Source of the DNA: Tenacibaculum sp.
Lineage (GTDB): Bacteria; Bacteroidota; Bacteroidia; Flavobacteriales; Flavobacteriaceae
Direction: 5' to 3'
NCBI GenBank assembly: GCA_020629275.1
Contig: JAHDDQ010000026.1
Location: forward strand, 1-40,137
DNA: 40,137 nucleotides
Of this stretch, positions 1 to 8,571 are shown piece after piece. The notes under the pieces are model-generated. The model did not search any database, had not been told where the DNA came from, and was given only the letters and a program-made list of their open reading frames with translations. Position 1 is the first letter of the stretch, and every line of letters begins with the position of its first letter. Made by a program: the position numbers and the translations under genes.

Positions 1-205
1 TAAGCGCTTAAGAAATAAATATCAGCATAAAACTACACGTAATGCTGTTAGAAAACTAAGAGCTACAACTGATAAAAATGAAGCACAAGGAATGTTATCA
101 GGTGTTGTTTCAATGTTAGATAAATTAGCGAAAAATAATATTATTCATAAGAATAAAGCAGCTAATTTAAAATCTAAATTATCAAAATACGTAGCAGCTT
201 TATAA
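1..205 (+). CDS. rpsT: 30S ribosomal protein S20 (3' part)
   Basis: This is the C-terminal 67 residues of ribosomal protein S20, a primary 16S rRNA-binding protein of the small subunit; the start lies before the window. The reading frame begins at base 2 and stops with TAA at 203-205. The residues after the edge ([20 protein letters not shown]) and the ending [13 protein letters not shown] match the basic helical S20 pattern, including the conserved Asn-Lys-Ala-Ala segment before the last helix. A rho-independent hairpin follows 35 bases downstream, so the gene ends its transcript. Identification is by recognition of the family; only the N-terminus is missing. Confidence 0.93.
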   Translation, partial: KRLRNKYQHKTTRNAVRKLRATTDKNEAQGMLSGVVSMLDKLAKNNIIHKNKAANLKSKLSKYVAAL

Positions 206-239
206 CCAATATTAGAGTTTTAAGGTTAGTTAATATATA

Positions 240-267
240 AAGCACTTCCATATGGAGGTGCTTTTTT
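240..267 (+). terminator. Rho-independent terminator of rpsT
   Basis: A ten-base stem AAGCACTTCC / GGAGGTGCTT (one G-T wobble) with a three-base loop is followed directly by a run of T. It lies 35 bases after the rpsT stop codon. Confidence 0.88.
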
Positions 268-658
268 ACGTTGTTTTATTGAATTATTTTATTTCTTTAT
301 TACAAAGGAATACCACACTTTCTATACTTCATTACTGCGAACTCAATATTCTTGAATCAGTTGATATGACTAAGTTATATAAAAACTTATCGATCTATAT
401 TTTCAATATATCATATAAGCTTTGAATAGTATTAGAAAGTTAAACCTGGTTTTGGTAAAGTTTTTTAGGGTAACTTAAAAGCTTAGCTTCGATAATTTTT
501 AGAAGCAACAGTAAGGAAAAAGTGAAGTGATTTTGTGTAAAATTAGACCTTAATATTACTCTTATTATCATTAGGCCTCGTCTGGACTTATCTTCTTGTT
601 TACAGAATTGATTACTAAATTAAATTAGATACAAGTGCTTGTTTCTTGAGAAATAGAT
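268..658. other. Intergenic stretch without recognised content
   Basis: These 391 bases lie between the rpsT terminator and the end of the minus-strand rodA gene, so they are a convergent spacer. I find no open frame of useful length, tRNA, repeat or clear hairpin with a T tail. A weak GCTTC...GAAGC inverted repeat around 485-515 has no T run. The stretch is long for this otherwise compact window and could hold decayed sequence or an unrecognised RNA, but nothing positive supports either. Confidence 0.5.
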
Positions 659-1936
659 TTAATAATCATATTTTTTGTGTCCATCTAACCTAATGAATAT
701 GAAAAGTAGTAGTGTAAACCCCCATAAAGAAGAGCCTCCGTAGCTAAAAAAGGGTAGTGGTATTCCAATAGTTGGCAATAAACCAATAACCATACCTATA
801 TTCACAATCACATGAAAAAAGAAAATTGAGACAATACCGTAACCATAAATCCTAGCAAATTTATTTGTTTGGTTTTCAGAAAGGTAAAGTATCCTGTATA
901 ACAAACACATAAAAAGTATAATAACAAAACTACTACCTAAAAAACCCCATTCTTCGCTAACTGTACTGAAGATATAATCTGTATCTTGTTCTGGTACAAA
1001 ATTTCCTTGAGTTCTATCTCCTTGCAAAAAACCTTTACCAGTTATACCACCAGATTTTATGGTAAGTTCTGATTGGTATGTATTGTATCCAATGCCTTTA
1101 TTATCCTTAATTTTACCTAAAAGAATATCAAATCGATCCTTTTGATGCTGTTTTAAAATGTTAGTATAAGTGTAGCCTACTGATAGAATAAATATGCTTG
1201 AAATTATGTACGCTAAGATTATAATTGGCCAGTTAAACCTAAAGAATTGTTTTTTTCGGTACGCTAAGAAGCTAAAAATAAATGTTAACGTAATTAATGA
1301 CGATATTAATACAAGTTTTATACCAAAATAAACAGTGAATAAAAATAGAATTAATGCTACAGCAGCCAGTATAAAATATTTTACTGTTAATCCTTCTCTA
1401 TTTAATACTAGAAAGAAAGAAAAATAAATTAGAACAGAGCCCATATCAGGTTGTAATGCAATAAAGAATGCAGGCAAAAATATAATTACAAATGCTTTAA
1501 CTTGGTTTTTTACTAAACTAAGATTATATTGTCTATCACTCATCAACTTTGCAAGTGCAAGAGCGGTAAAGGCTTTAGCAAACTCCGAAGGCTGTAAACC
1601 TATTCCTCCAAAGCTATACCAAGATGTAGCACCATTAATTTTTTTTCCAAACAAAAATACACCTGCTAGTAATAATAAAGAGAATATATATAAAAGACTG
1701 GAATACTGCTCGTAGAATTTTGAATTTAGAAATAGTACTAAAATAATCATAGGGAAACTCAACCCTATAAATATTAATTGTTTTCCATACCTTGAGGAAA
1801 ACTCAAAGGCAGTTCTAGTTTCTTCAGTAGAAGAAGCAGCGTATATATTCAGCCATCCAAAAGCTACTAATAGTGCGTATATCAAAATCAATACCCAATC
1901 AATATTTGCAAATATATTATTCTGTTGTTGACGCAA
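659..1936 (-). CDS. rodA: RodA, SEDS-family peptidoglycan glycosyltransferase
   Basis: RodA polymerises lipid II into glycan strands in the elongasome, paired with PBP2, in the cytoplasmic membrane. The 425-residue protein is almost entirely hydrophobic with about ten membrane segments. The SEDS signature is clear: SFGGIGLQPSEFAK (109-121), QPDMGS (162-167), the large-loop segment FVPEQDTDYIFS with the catalytic-type Asp320, and the C-terminal GIPLPFFSYGGSS. Family length is normal (370-430). The start codon overlaps the end of mrdA by 20 bases, indicating co-transcription and probably coupled translation with its partner transpeptidase. It is the last gene of the purH-mre cluster. FtsW is the alternative SEDS member, but the mreBCD-PBP2 context favours RodA. 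Confidence 0.95.
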   Translation of the reverse strand: MRQQQNNIFANIDWVLILIYALLVAFGWLNIYAASSTEETRTAFEFSSRYGKQLIFIGLSFPMIILVLFLNSKFYEQYSSLLYIFSLLLLAGVFLFGKKINGATSWYSFGGIGLQPSEFAKAFTALALAKLMSDRQYNLSLVKNQVKAFVIIFLPAFFIALQPDMGSVLIYFSFFLVLNREGLTVKYFILAAVALILFLFTVYFGIKLVLISSLITLTFIFSFLAYRKKQFFRFNWPIIILAYIISSIFILSVGYTYTNILKQHQKDRFDILLGKIKDNKGIGYNTYQSELTIKSGGITGKGFLQGDRTQGNFVPEQDTDYIFSTVSEEWGFLGSSFVIILFMCLLYRILYLSENQTNKFARIYGYGIVSIFFFHVIVNIGMVIGLLPTIGIPLPFFSYGGSSLWGFTLLLFIFIRLDGHKKYDY

Positions 1937-3797
1937 TTGAATTCTTTTTTTCTAGTTGTTTTTTATAAGTTTCTTCCAGACTAAGGTTTGTCATTCTTTC
2001 CTCTAAACCTGTTCTGCTTATTTTACCTGTCAAATATTTCTCAATCATTAAACTAGTTATAGGAGCAGCAATAGTAGCTCCGTATCCGCCATTTTCAACA
2101 AATACCGCCATAGCTATTTTTGGGTTATCTTTTGGGGCAAAAGCTATTAGAATTGAATGATCAGGCAGCTGTACTCTCTGACCATCTATTTTAGCAAAAT
2201 TCTCTACAGTACCTGTTTTTCCACAAATTTCGATTCCTTTAACTTGACTATATCTTCCTGTTCCAGTCTTAAATACTTCATGCATCGCTTCAACAATAGG
2301 AGAAAAGTATTTAGGGTCTACAGAAGTTTGTCGCTTGGTCGTGTATTTTTCATCTTTAATATTAATATTGTTTATTTTTTTTACAACGTGTGGGGTGTAA
2401 TAGTACCCCTTATTAGCAATAGCAGCAGTAGCATTTGCTAATTGTATTGGAGTAGTTAATATTTCTCCTTGTCCAATAGCATTAGATATGTTTGTGGTTG
2501 CCCTCCATCCAAAATTATATCTATTATCATAATATTGTGCATTTGGAATTAGGCCTTTCTGACCTACAGGTAAATCATAACCAAGGTAATTTCCTAAGCC
2601 AAAACTTTTAATTTGATCACTCCAATTGTTAAATCCTATCTTGGTATTTTTAGGTTTGTTTATTATTTTTCTGTAGACATCAGCAAAGTAACTGTTGCAA
2701 GACTTAGCAATAGCTTTTTTTAATCTAATTGGGCGCCCATAAATACCACAATGACACCTCATGAACTCATGTTTTCGTTTACCATACCTGTACCCACCAT
2801 TACAATAAACACTATATTTTTCATCTATAACTCCTTCCTGTAGTCCTATAAGTCCATTTAAAATTTTGAAAGGAGATCCAGGTTCATAAATAGCTTGCAG
2901 GCCTCTATCGTAGGTAGGATTATTAATAGTATCTCCGAAAAGTCTTTGAGAATGAATAGATCGTTTTCTACCTACCATCATATTTGGATCGTAAGAAGGT
3001 GCTGTAACTAGTGCCAATATTTCACCAGAATTAGGTTCTATAACAACAATTCCACCTCGCTTACCAGTCATCAGCTTTTCACCAAACTGTTGTAATTTAT
3101 TATCAAGAGTTAGTGTGATGTCTTTACCAGATGTGGACAAAGTATCATATATTCCTTCTTTATATGAGCCAGTAATTCTATTTAAATTATTTCTATTGAA
3201 ATGCTTCTTCCCTTTTTTTCCTCGTAATGCGTCTTCATAATATTTTTCAACTCCCCATTTACCAATAAGTTCGCCATTTTCATATAACTTATTATTCTTT
3301 GCTTGAAGTTCATTTACTTCACTTAAATATCCTAAAACATTAGCTGCAGTTTTAATTGGATAATCTCTAATGGTACGTTTCTGAATGTAAAAACCCTTAA
3401 ATTTATGTAGTTTTTCTTGAAGGTAAGCATAGTCAGACTTAGCTAATTGTTTTATAAATACAGAAGGAAGCCAACGTGCATAATTTTTTGCTTTCTTCAG
3501 ACGCTTTGAAAAATCCGCTTTTGTTATGCGTAACAAATTACAGAACTCTAAAGTATCTATTTTTGAAACCTCTTTTGGAACAACCATAACATCGTAGGAA
3601 AGTTGATTGGCAACCAAAATTTCTCCATTTCGATCATAGATATAACCTCTTTCTGGATAATCATATTCAATTTTTATAGTGGCACTACTTACTGGACTAT
3701 TATCAATTTTGTTAAGTACTTGTAATTGAAATAGTCTACCTATGTATATAAAGCCAATCAAGGCTATTAAAAAAACTAATAAAAAGTTTCGTTTCAC
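1917..3797 (-). CDS. mrdA: Penicillin-binding protein 2 (elongasome transpeptidase)
   Basis: This monofunctional class B PBP cross-links peptidoglycan during cell elongation, anchored by one N-terminal membrane helix (residues 4-22). The pedestal/dimerisation region (about 45-220) begins with the ERGYIYDRNGE motif typical of class B PBPs. The transpeptidase domain shows all three active-site motifs: SxxK at Ser308-Pro-Phe-Lys311, SxN at Ser366-Cys-Asn368, and KTG at 527-529. A cysteine cluster near 332-350 (C332, C348, C350) precedes SxN; similar cysteines occur in many Bacteroidota PBP2 sequences, though I cannot verify that here. Length (626) is normal. It starts 2 bases after mreD ends and overlaps rodA by 20 bases. 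Confidence 0.95.
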   Translation of the reverse strand: MKRNFLLVFLIALIGFIYIGRLFQLQVLNKIDNSPVSSATIKIEYDYPERGYIYDRNGEILVANQLSYDVMVVPKEVSKIDTLEFCNLLRITKADFSKRLKKAKNYARWLPSVFIKQLAKSDYAYLQEKLHKFKGFYIQKRTIRDYPIKTAANVLGYLSEVNELQAKNNKLYENGELIGKWGVEKYYEDALRGKKGKKHFNRNNLNRITGSYKEGIYDTLSTSGKDITLTLDNKLQQFGEKLMTGKRGGIVVIEPNSGEILALVTAPSYDPNMMVGRKRSIHSQRLFGDTINNPTYDRGLQAIYEPGSPFKILNGLIGLQEGVIDEKYSVYCNGGYRYGKRKHEFMRCHCGIYGRPIRLKKAIAKSCNSYFADVYRKIINKPKNTKIGFNNWSDQIKSFGLGNYLGYDLPVGQKGLIPNAQYYDNRYNFGWRATTNISNAIGQGEILTTPIQLANATAAIANKGYYYTPHVVKKINNINIKDEKYTTKRQTSVDPKYFSPIVEAMHEVFKTGTGRYSQVKGIEICGKTGTVENFAKIDGQRVQLPDHSILIAFAPKDNPKIAMAVFVENGGYGATIAAPITSLMIEKYLTGKISRTGLEERMTNLSLEETYKKQLEKKNSIASTTE

Positions 3798-3799
3798 GA

Positions 3800-4306
3800 T
3801 TATTGTTTTCTGCTAAAAATAAAGTTCCCTAAGAAATATAACACTAACGTAAATATACTAGAAGAGATTGTATTAGTAATAATATAAAAAAAGTTAGATA
3901 GGCTAAAATTAATTAAACTGAATAAAATAAAATGATGAATAAGAGTTAAAATTACAGTAAAATTGAAAATTTTACCAAAAGTTTCTCTATTAAGTTTGAA
4001 AAACTCATAATCTACTTCGGTTTTTTGGAAAATACCTCTAAAAAAATAGATTCTTAGATATGCTATCAATGTTGTGGAAAAAGCATGAATACCACCAGAG
4101 TCCGAAAATAAGTCGATAAAAAGTCCTAATAGAAAAGCAGTAGTTAAAAGAGGAAATCTATTGGTCTTGTAAGGGAAAACAAAAACAAAAACAATATAAA
4201 TATAGGGATTAATATATCCTAGGAATTGTATATTGTTAAAAACGAGTACTTGGAGTAGGAGTAAGCCAATGAATAACGATAGTAAGTAAAAAGGTTTTCT
4301 ATTCAT
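3800..4306 (-). CDS. mreD: Rod shape-determining protein MreD
   Basis: MreD is a small integral membrane component of the MreBCD elongasome. The 168-residue product has about five hydrophobic segments and the family's early pattern of a helix followed by NPYIYIVFVFVFPYKTNR, plus GLFIDLFSDSGGIHAFSTT, the most conserved part of the family (acidic residues after a helix, then Gly-Gly-x-His-Ala). Sequence conservation in MreD is low, so assignment rests on this motif, the length and the fixed gene order between mreC (6 bases upstream) and mrdA (2 bases downstream). Confidence 0.9.
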   Translation of the reverse strand: MNRKPFYLLSLFIGLLLLQVLVFNNIQFLGYINPYIYIVFVFVFPYKTNRFPLLTTAFLLGLFIDLFSDSGGIHAFSTTLIAYLRIYFFRGIFQKTEVDYEFFKLNRETFGKIFNFTVILTLIHHFILFSLINFSLSNFFYIITNTISSSIFTLVLYFLGNFIFSRKQ

Positions 4307-4312
4307 TATTAA

Positions 4313-5125
4313 CTATTCTAAATTTTTAATTTCCTGTTTATGAAAATTTTTAATAATATATATAGCTCCTACATTACTCATATCATTAAACAATTTAATA
4401 TTAATAGTATTATCAACAGTTTTGTCTGAAGAGTTAAGTACTACCCCAATAGGTATTCCTTCTGGAAAAATAGCAGATTTTCCTCCCGTAATTATAGTGT
4501 CACCAATATTAACTGATGCTTGCCTTGGAATATCATTTAGTTGTACAATATTATAATCTTTTGCATCCCAGCTTAAAGTTCCAAAATAAAAACTATTTTT
4601 AAAACGTGCGTTTATTTTACTGTTTCTGTTTAATATAGATCGTACGCGAGCGTATGAGTTAGAGGTTGCGTCTGTTATTCCTATTATTCCTTTACTATTA
4701 ATAACTGCCATTTCTGTAGTTATACTATGTTTATTACCTCTATTGATTGTAAGAAAGTTATATGGTTTTGTGTATTCATTTTTTAACACTTTACCATTAA
4801 TATAATTGAATTTCTGTTTATACTTTATACTATCAACAGAAGTAGAAAGTGATATACTATCTAGATTAAATGATAGTTTAGATAGTTCATTACGCAACCT
4901 AAGGTTTTCTTCAATCAGTTCCTGGTTTTTAACATTTAGATCTAAGTAAGAACTAATGTTGTTTTGTTTGTTGTAAATATTTCCAACAATACTATTAGCT
5001 GAGCTTATGAATTTGCTTTTATGAAAACTATGGTTATTAATTGTTAAAGAGAATGAAATTAATAGAAGTAAAAGTACGTACAAGAAGTATTTATATTTCT
5101 GTATGAAATATATAAGTTGTTGCAT
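4313..5125 (-). CDS. mreC: Rod shape-determining protein MreC
   Basis: MreC is a bitopic membrane protein that links MreB filaments to PBP2 in the periplasm. The 270-residue product has a short cytoplasmic start, one membrane helix (about 12-29), a likely coiled-coil stretch (about 55-95, ELIEENLRLRNELSKL), then the beta-rich periplasmic domain with the recognisable segments FLTINRGNKHSI, AVINSKGIIGI and GDTIITGGKSAIFPEGIPIG. The last is the most diagnostic motif of the family. It begins 6 bases after mreB and precedes mreD by 6 bases. Confidence 0.94.
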   Translation of the reverse strand: MQQLIYFIQKYKYFLYVLLLLLISFSLTINNHSFHKSKFISSANSIVGNIYNKQNNISSYLDLNVKNQELIEENLRLRNELSKLSFNLDSISLSTSVDSIKYKQKFNYINGKVLKNEYTKPYNFLTINRGNKHSITTEMAVINSKGIIGITDATSNSYARVRSILNRNSKINARFKNSFYFGTLSWDAKDYNIVQLNDIPRQASVNIGDTIITGGKSAIFPEGIPIGVVLNSSDKTVDNTINIKLFNDMSNVGAIYIIKNFHKQEIKNLE

Positions 5126-5131
5126 AAACTA

Positions 5132-6160
5132 CTATTTAACTAAAACACTCTTATATTTATCAAGATTTTTTAGGGCTATTCCTGTACCTCTTACAACTGC
5201 TCTAAGCGGATCTTCCGCAACATAAACTGGTAAATCTGTTTTTCTAGATAATCTTTTGTCTAAACCTCTAAGCATCGATCCGCCACCAGCTAGGTAAATA
5301 CCAGTATTGTAGATGTCAGCAGCTAATTCAGGAGGTGTTTTAGATAATGTTTCCATTACAGCATCTTCGATACGTAAGATTGATTTATCAAGCGCTTTTG
5401 CTATTTCTCTGTAAGATACCTGAACTTGTTTAGGTTTTCCGCTTAATAAATCTCTACCTTGAACCATAATGTCGTCAGGAGCTTCATCTAAATCTTCGGT
5501 AGCTGCACCAATTTGAATTTTCATTTTTTCAGCTGTAGTTTCACCAACATACAAGTTGTGCTGTGTACGCATATAATACATTATATCACTAGTGAATAAA
5601 TCACCAGCTACTTTTACGGATTGATCACATACTATACCTGCCAAAGCTATAACTGCAATTTCTGTAGTACCACCACCTATATCAATAATCATGTTCCCTT
5701 TAGGCTCCATGATATCCACACCTACACCAATGGCAGCTGCCATTGGTTCGTAGATGAGGTAAATTTCTTTTGCATTCATATGGCGTGCAGAATCTATAAC
5801 TGCACGTTTTTCTACTTCAGTAATTCCTGAAGGAATACATATAACCATTCGTAGAGAAGGAGGGAAAATCTTTTTTCTAATCGAAGGAATTTGTTTTACA
5901 AATTCTTTTATCATTTCCTCAGAAGCTTGAAAATCTGCTATAACTCCGTCTTTTAATGGTCGGATAGTTTTAATATTTTCATGAGTTTTGCCTTGCATTT
6001 GACGGGCTTCTTTACCCGTTGCAATAATTTTTCCTGACATTCGATCTCTCGCAACAATTGATGGGCTGTCTATAACAACCTTACCATCATGAATAATAAG
6101 AGTGTTAGCAGTTCCTAAATCGATTGCAATATCCTCCGTCATAAAGTCAAAAAATCCCAT
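5132..6160 (-). CDS. mreB: Actin-like cell-shape protein MreB
   Basis: MreB forms membrane-associated actin-like filaments that direct lateral wall synthesis. The 342-residue product has the actin-fold ATPase motifs: phosphate-1 loop DIAIDLGTANTLI near residue 11, phosphate-2 loop IDIGGGTTEIAVIAL near 160, and the adenosine motif TGIYLAGGGSMLRGLDK near 286. The N-terminal MGFFDFMTEDIAID includes a short amphipathic start typical of membrane-targeted MreB. Length is the family norm. The gap to purH (78 bases) contains a possible internal promoter, so mreB may have both purH read-through and its own transcript. Confidence 0.97.
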   Translation of the reverse strand: MGFFDFMTEDIAIDLGTANTLIIHDGKVVIDSPSIVARDRMSGKIIATGKEARQMQGKTHENIKTIRPLKDGVIADFQASEEMIKEFVKQIPSIRKKIFPPSLRMVICIPSGITEVEKRAVIDSARHMNAKEIYLIYEPMAAAIGVGVDIMEPKGNMIIDIGGGTTEIAVIALAGIVCDQSVKVAGDLFTSDIMYYMRTQHNLYVGETTAEKMKIQIGAATEDLDEAPDDIMVQGRDLLSGKPKQVQVSYREIAKALDKSILRIEDAVMETLSKTPPELAADIYNTGIYLAGGGSMLRGLDKRLSRKTDLPVYVAEDPLRAVVRGTGIALKNLDKYKSVLVK

Positions 6161-6197
6161 AAAATATCCTGTATATGTATTGAAAAATGTATTCTCA

Positions 6198-6205
6198 CAA
6201 ATCTA
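6198..6205 (-). promoter_or_regulatory. Possible promoter -7 element for mreB
   Basis: On the minus strand TAGATTTG matches the Bacteroidota -7 consensus TAnnTTTG, 37 bases before the mreB ATG. No clear TTG lies 19-20 bases upstream, so this is only a candidate. Confidence 0.4.
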
Positions 6206-6238
6206 TAAAAAAAAATGGAAGAATTAACATGTTTGAGA

Positions 6239-7768
6239 TTAATGTTTAAAGTGTCTTGTTCCTGTAAATACCATTGCTAACTTATTTAAGTTACAGTAAT
6301 CGATACTCAGCTGATCTTTGATAGACCCTCCTGGTTGAATTACACTCTTGATTCCTGCATTATCGGCTATTTCCACACAGTCAGGAAAAGGAAAGAAAGC
6401 ATCACTAGCCATTACTGCACCTTCCAAATTAAATTTAAAGTTTGTAGCTTTTTCAATTGCTTGTCTAAGAGCATCTACACGGCTAGTTTGTCCTGTTCCA
6501 CTTGCGCATAATTGCTTGTTTTTTGCTAAAACTATCGTATTGGATTTAGTGTGTTTACAGATTTTTGAAGCAAATAGAAGATCTTCTAATGCAGTTGTGC
6601 TTGGTTTTTCATTGGTAGGGTATGATAAATCTTCTATGGTATCAGTTTTAAAATCTTTATCTTGAACTAATACACCGTTAAGCGCAGTTCTTACATTCTG
6701 AGTTGGTAATTCAACTTCTTTCTGAATAAGAATAATTCTGTTTTTTTTACCTTTTAAGATAGATAAAGCATCTGCATCATATTCTGGAGCAATTACTACT
6801 TCACAGAATAGTTTATGAATTTCTTCGGCAGTGGCCTTGTCAATTTTTGTATTAGCTATTAAAATTCCACCAAAGGCAGAAACTGGATCGCCAGCTAGAG
6901 CATCTACATAAGCTTCATGAATTGTTTTTCTTTGCGCAATTCCACATGCATTGTTGTGTTTTAAAATGGCAAAAGTTGGATTTTCACCTTTAAACTCATT
7001 CATTAGATTTACTGCAGCATCTACATCTAGTAAGTTGTTGTAACTTAATTCTTTACCGTGTAATTTGTCAAATATAGCGTCTAGATCTCCAAAGAAGTAA
7101 CCATTTTGGTGGGGGTTTTCACCATAACGTAATGTTTTGGATGTTAATTCACTTGCTTTGTAAACAACCTCACCGTCTGTATTAAAGTAATTAAATATTG
7201 CCGTGTCATAGTGAGAAGAGATATTAAATGCTTTAGCAGCAAACTTTTTTCGTGTATTTATATTTGTAACTCCTTGATTATCAGTAATTAAAGATAGTAA
7301 TTCATCATATTGATCCATTGAAGAAATTATACACGTATCCTTGAAGTTTTTTGCTGCTGCTCTAATAAGAGAAATTCCGCCAATATCAATTTTTTCAATA
7401 ATATCTTGGTCTGGAGCTCCAGAAGCAACCGTTTTTTCAAAAGGATATAAATCCACAATAACTAAATCTATCTGTGGAATTTTGTATTCTTTAAGTTGAG
7501 CAATATCACTTTCATTATCTTGACGGTTTAAGATACCGCCAAAAACTTTTGGGTGTAATGTTTTTACTCTACCACCCAATATTGAAGGATAGTTTGTAAC
7601 ATCTTCTACAGGTACTACATTTATGCCTAAATCAGTAATAAATTTTTCTGTTCCGCCAGTAGAGTAAATAATTACTCCTAAATCGTCAAGTTTTTTAACG
7701 ATAGGTTCTAGTCCATCTTTATGGAATACTGAGATAAGTGCAGATTGGATTTTTTTTGTGTTGCTCAT
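6239..7768 (-). CDS. purH: Bifunctional AICAR formyltransferase / IMP cyclohydrolase PurH
   Basis: PurH carries out the last two steps of de novo IMP synthesis in the cytoplasm: formylation of AICAR by 10-formyl-tetrahydrofolate, then ring closure to IMP. The N-terminal MGS-like cyclohydrolase domain covers about residues 5-135 (STGGTEKFI, GGRVKTLHPKVFGGIL). The transformylase domain follows, with RYGENPHQ (214-221) and the catalytic Lys270-His271 in LKHNNACG. The ending IKSVIQPGGSIKDQ...FTGTRHFKH is the typical C-terminus. Length 509 is normal. A good promoter lies just upstream, so purH is probably the first gene of the purH-mreBCD-mrdA-rodA unit; this order is familiar from other Flavobacteriaceae. 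Confidence 0.97.
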   Translation of the reverse strand: MSNTKKIQSALISVFHKDGLEPIVKKLDDLGVIIYSTGGTEKFITDLGINVVPVEDVTNYPSILGGRVKTLHPKVFGGILNRQDNESDIAQLKEYKIPQIDLVIVDLYPFEKTVASGAPDQDIIEKIDIGGISLIRAAAKNFKDTCIISSMDQYDELLSLITDNQGVTNINTRKKFAAKAFNISSHYDTAIFNYFNTDGEVVYKASELTSKTLRYGENPHQNGYFFGDLDAIFDKLHGKELSYNNLLDVDAAVNLMNEFKGENPTFAILKHNNACGIAQRKTIHEAYVDALAGDPVSAFGGILIANTKIDKATAEEIHKLFCEVVIAPEYDADALSILKGKKNRIILIQKEVELPTQNVRTALNGVLVQDKDFKTDTIEDLSYPTNEKPSTTALEDLLFASKICKHTKSNTIVLAKNKQLCASGTGQTSRVDALRQAIEKATNFKFNLEGAVMASDAFFPFPDCVEIADNAGIKSVIQPGGSIKDQLSIDYCNLNKLAMVFTGTRHFKH

Positions 7769-7790
7769 TGTTGTGTTGTTATTGAGCGTG

Positions 7791-7821
7791 CAAATTTACT
7801 AAAAGTAAAAACTGTGTGCAA
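7791..7821 (-). promoter_or_regulatory. Promoter of purH (and the mre cluster)
   Basis: The minus strand reads TTG (7819-7821), 20 bases, TAAATTTG (7791-7798), which fits the Bacteroidota primary sigma factor consensus. The ATG of purH lies 22 bases after the -7 element, so the leader is very short. Confidence 0.72.
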
Positions 7822-7844
7822 TGTATGTTTTAGCGAAAAGGCAT

Positions 7845-7892
7845 AAAAAAAACCGAAAAAACTTGTTAATAACTTTAAGTTTTTTCGGTTTT
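7845..7892 (-). terminator. Rho-independent terminator of the 38-aa gene
   Basis: A perfect 16-base-pair stem (7877-7892 with 7849-7864, AAAACCGAAAAAACTT and its complement) encloses a 12-base loop. On the minus strand it ends in a run of eight T; the plus strand has no T tail. It begins 20 bases after the stop codon of the small gene at 7912-8028 and insulates that gene from purH. Confidence 0.87.
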
Positions 7893-7911
7893 GATAATTT
7901 TCTATTGACTT

Positions 7912-8028
7912 TTATTCTGCGTTTTCAAGGAAATCACGAACCCAAAAAGCTATTTTTTCCAGTAAAGTCAACTTTCCGGTCTGGGTATCTTTACCTAAAC
8001 CTTCATAATTAGGGATTTGTTTACTCAT
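7912..8028 (-). CDS. Small protein of 38 residues, function unknown
   Basis: The minus strand encodes an ATG-started frame of 38 codons. The protein begins MSKQIPNYEGLGKDTQTG and ends with a possible amphipathic helix LLEKIAFWVRDFLENAE. It has no signal peptide, no cysteine and no recognised domain. Support for a real gene comes from its setting: a consensus promoter (8072-8101) with a leader of about 35 bases, and a strong terminator (7845-7892) directly after the stop, so it forms a complete monocistronic unit in a 348-base gap. The purine-poor sequence CCCCTAAAG precedes the ATG; Bacteroidota genes often lack a Shine-Dalgarno sequence. The helix could bind a membrane surface or a protein partner; that is inference. 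Confidence 0.75.
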   Translation of the reverse strand: MSKQIPNYEGLGKDTQTGKLTLLEKIAFWVRDFLENAE

Positions 8029-8071
8029 CTTTAGGGGATTTAATGATTAGTAAAATTGTTAATAACTTTTG

Positions 8072-8101
8072 CAAATGTATGCAAAAAATATTAATAACCA
8101 A
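8072..8101 (-). promoter_or_regulatory. Promoter of the 38-aa gene
   Basis: The minus strand reads TTG (8099-8101), 19 bases, TACATTTG (8072-8079), a near-perfect Bacteroidota promoter. The -7 element sits inside a short inverted repeat TTTTGCA...TGCAAAA (8069-8089), which might be an operator but could be chance in this AT-rich sequence. Confidence 0.75.
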
Positions 8102-8116
8102 GTAATTACATTCTTT

Positions 8117-8569
8117 TTATAAGAAGGAAGCTACTTTTTGACATGTATACTCTAAAATATCTTCATCATTTTTTGTAAATGGATTAACAGTATGAGAATC
8201 GATATCGATTTGTCCAATATTTTCTCCATTTACAAAAATTGGGATAACAATTTCAGACTTTACTTTCCAACCGCAAGAAATGTAATTGTCTTGTTCAGAG
8301 ACATCTTGCACCACAAAGTTTTCATTACTAACTGCTACTTGGCCACATATCCCCTTACCAAAAGGAATTATAGTGTGTTCGGTTGGTTCGCCTGCAAACT
8401 GAGCAAGTTTTAATTCTTCTTTGTCACCATTTTTAAAGTAAAAACCTACCCAATCATAATAATCAACCTCATTCATTAAGTATGTGCATACTTCTTGAAG
8501 TTTTTCTTCTATTGTATAATCCTTATTAAATATAGTATCTACTTTATTTTTGATATTTTCTACATTCAT
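8117..8569 (-). CDS. GAF-domain protein of the free methionine-(R)-sulfoxide reductase type
   Basis: A single GAF domain fills this 150-residue cytoplasmic protein. The sequence follows the free methionine-R-sulfoxide reductase (fRMsr/MsrC) pattern: DWVGFYF (39-45), IPFGKGICGQVAVSNE (68-83), YISCGWKVKSEIVIPIF (97-112) and GQIDIDS (119-125). In the E. coli enzyme three cysteines take part (Cys84, Cys94, Cys118). Here Cys75 and Cys99 align with Cys94 and Cys118 by spacing, but the first is His65. It may still reduce free methionine sulfoxide with two cysteines, or be a ligand-binding derivative. It starts 2 bases after the pseudouridine synthase gene ends, so the two are co-transcribed. Confidence 0.82.
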   Translation of the reverse strand: MNVENIKNKVDTIFNKDYTIEEKLQEVCTYLMNEVDYYDWVGFYFKNGDKEELKLAQFAGEPTEHTIIPFGKGICGQVAVSNENFVVQDVSEQDNYISCGWKVKSEIVIPIFVNGENIGQIDIDSHTVNPFTKNDEDILEYTCQKVASFL

Positions 8570-8571
8570 TA

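Noticed and set aside
2157..2441. Plus-strand frame of 94 codons inside mrdA
   Set aside because: It is antisense to the transpeptidase domain, has no signal or domain and a composition typical of a shadow frame.
7821..8012. Plus-strand open frame of 63 codons upstream of purH
   Set aside because: It runs through the 16-bp terminator stem and lies antisense to the 38-aa gene, whose promoter, frame and terminator are all in order on the minus strand.
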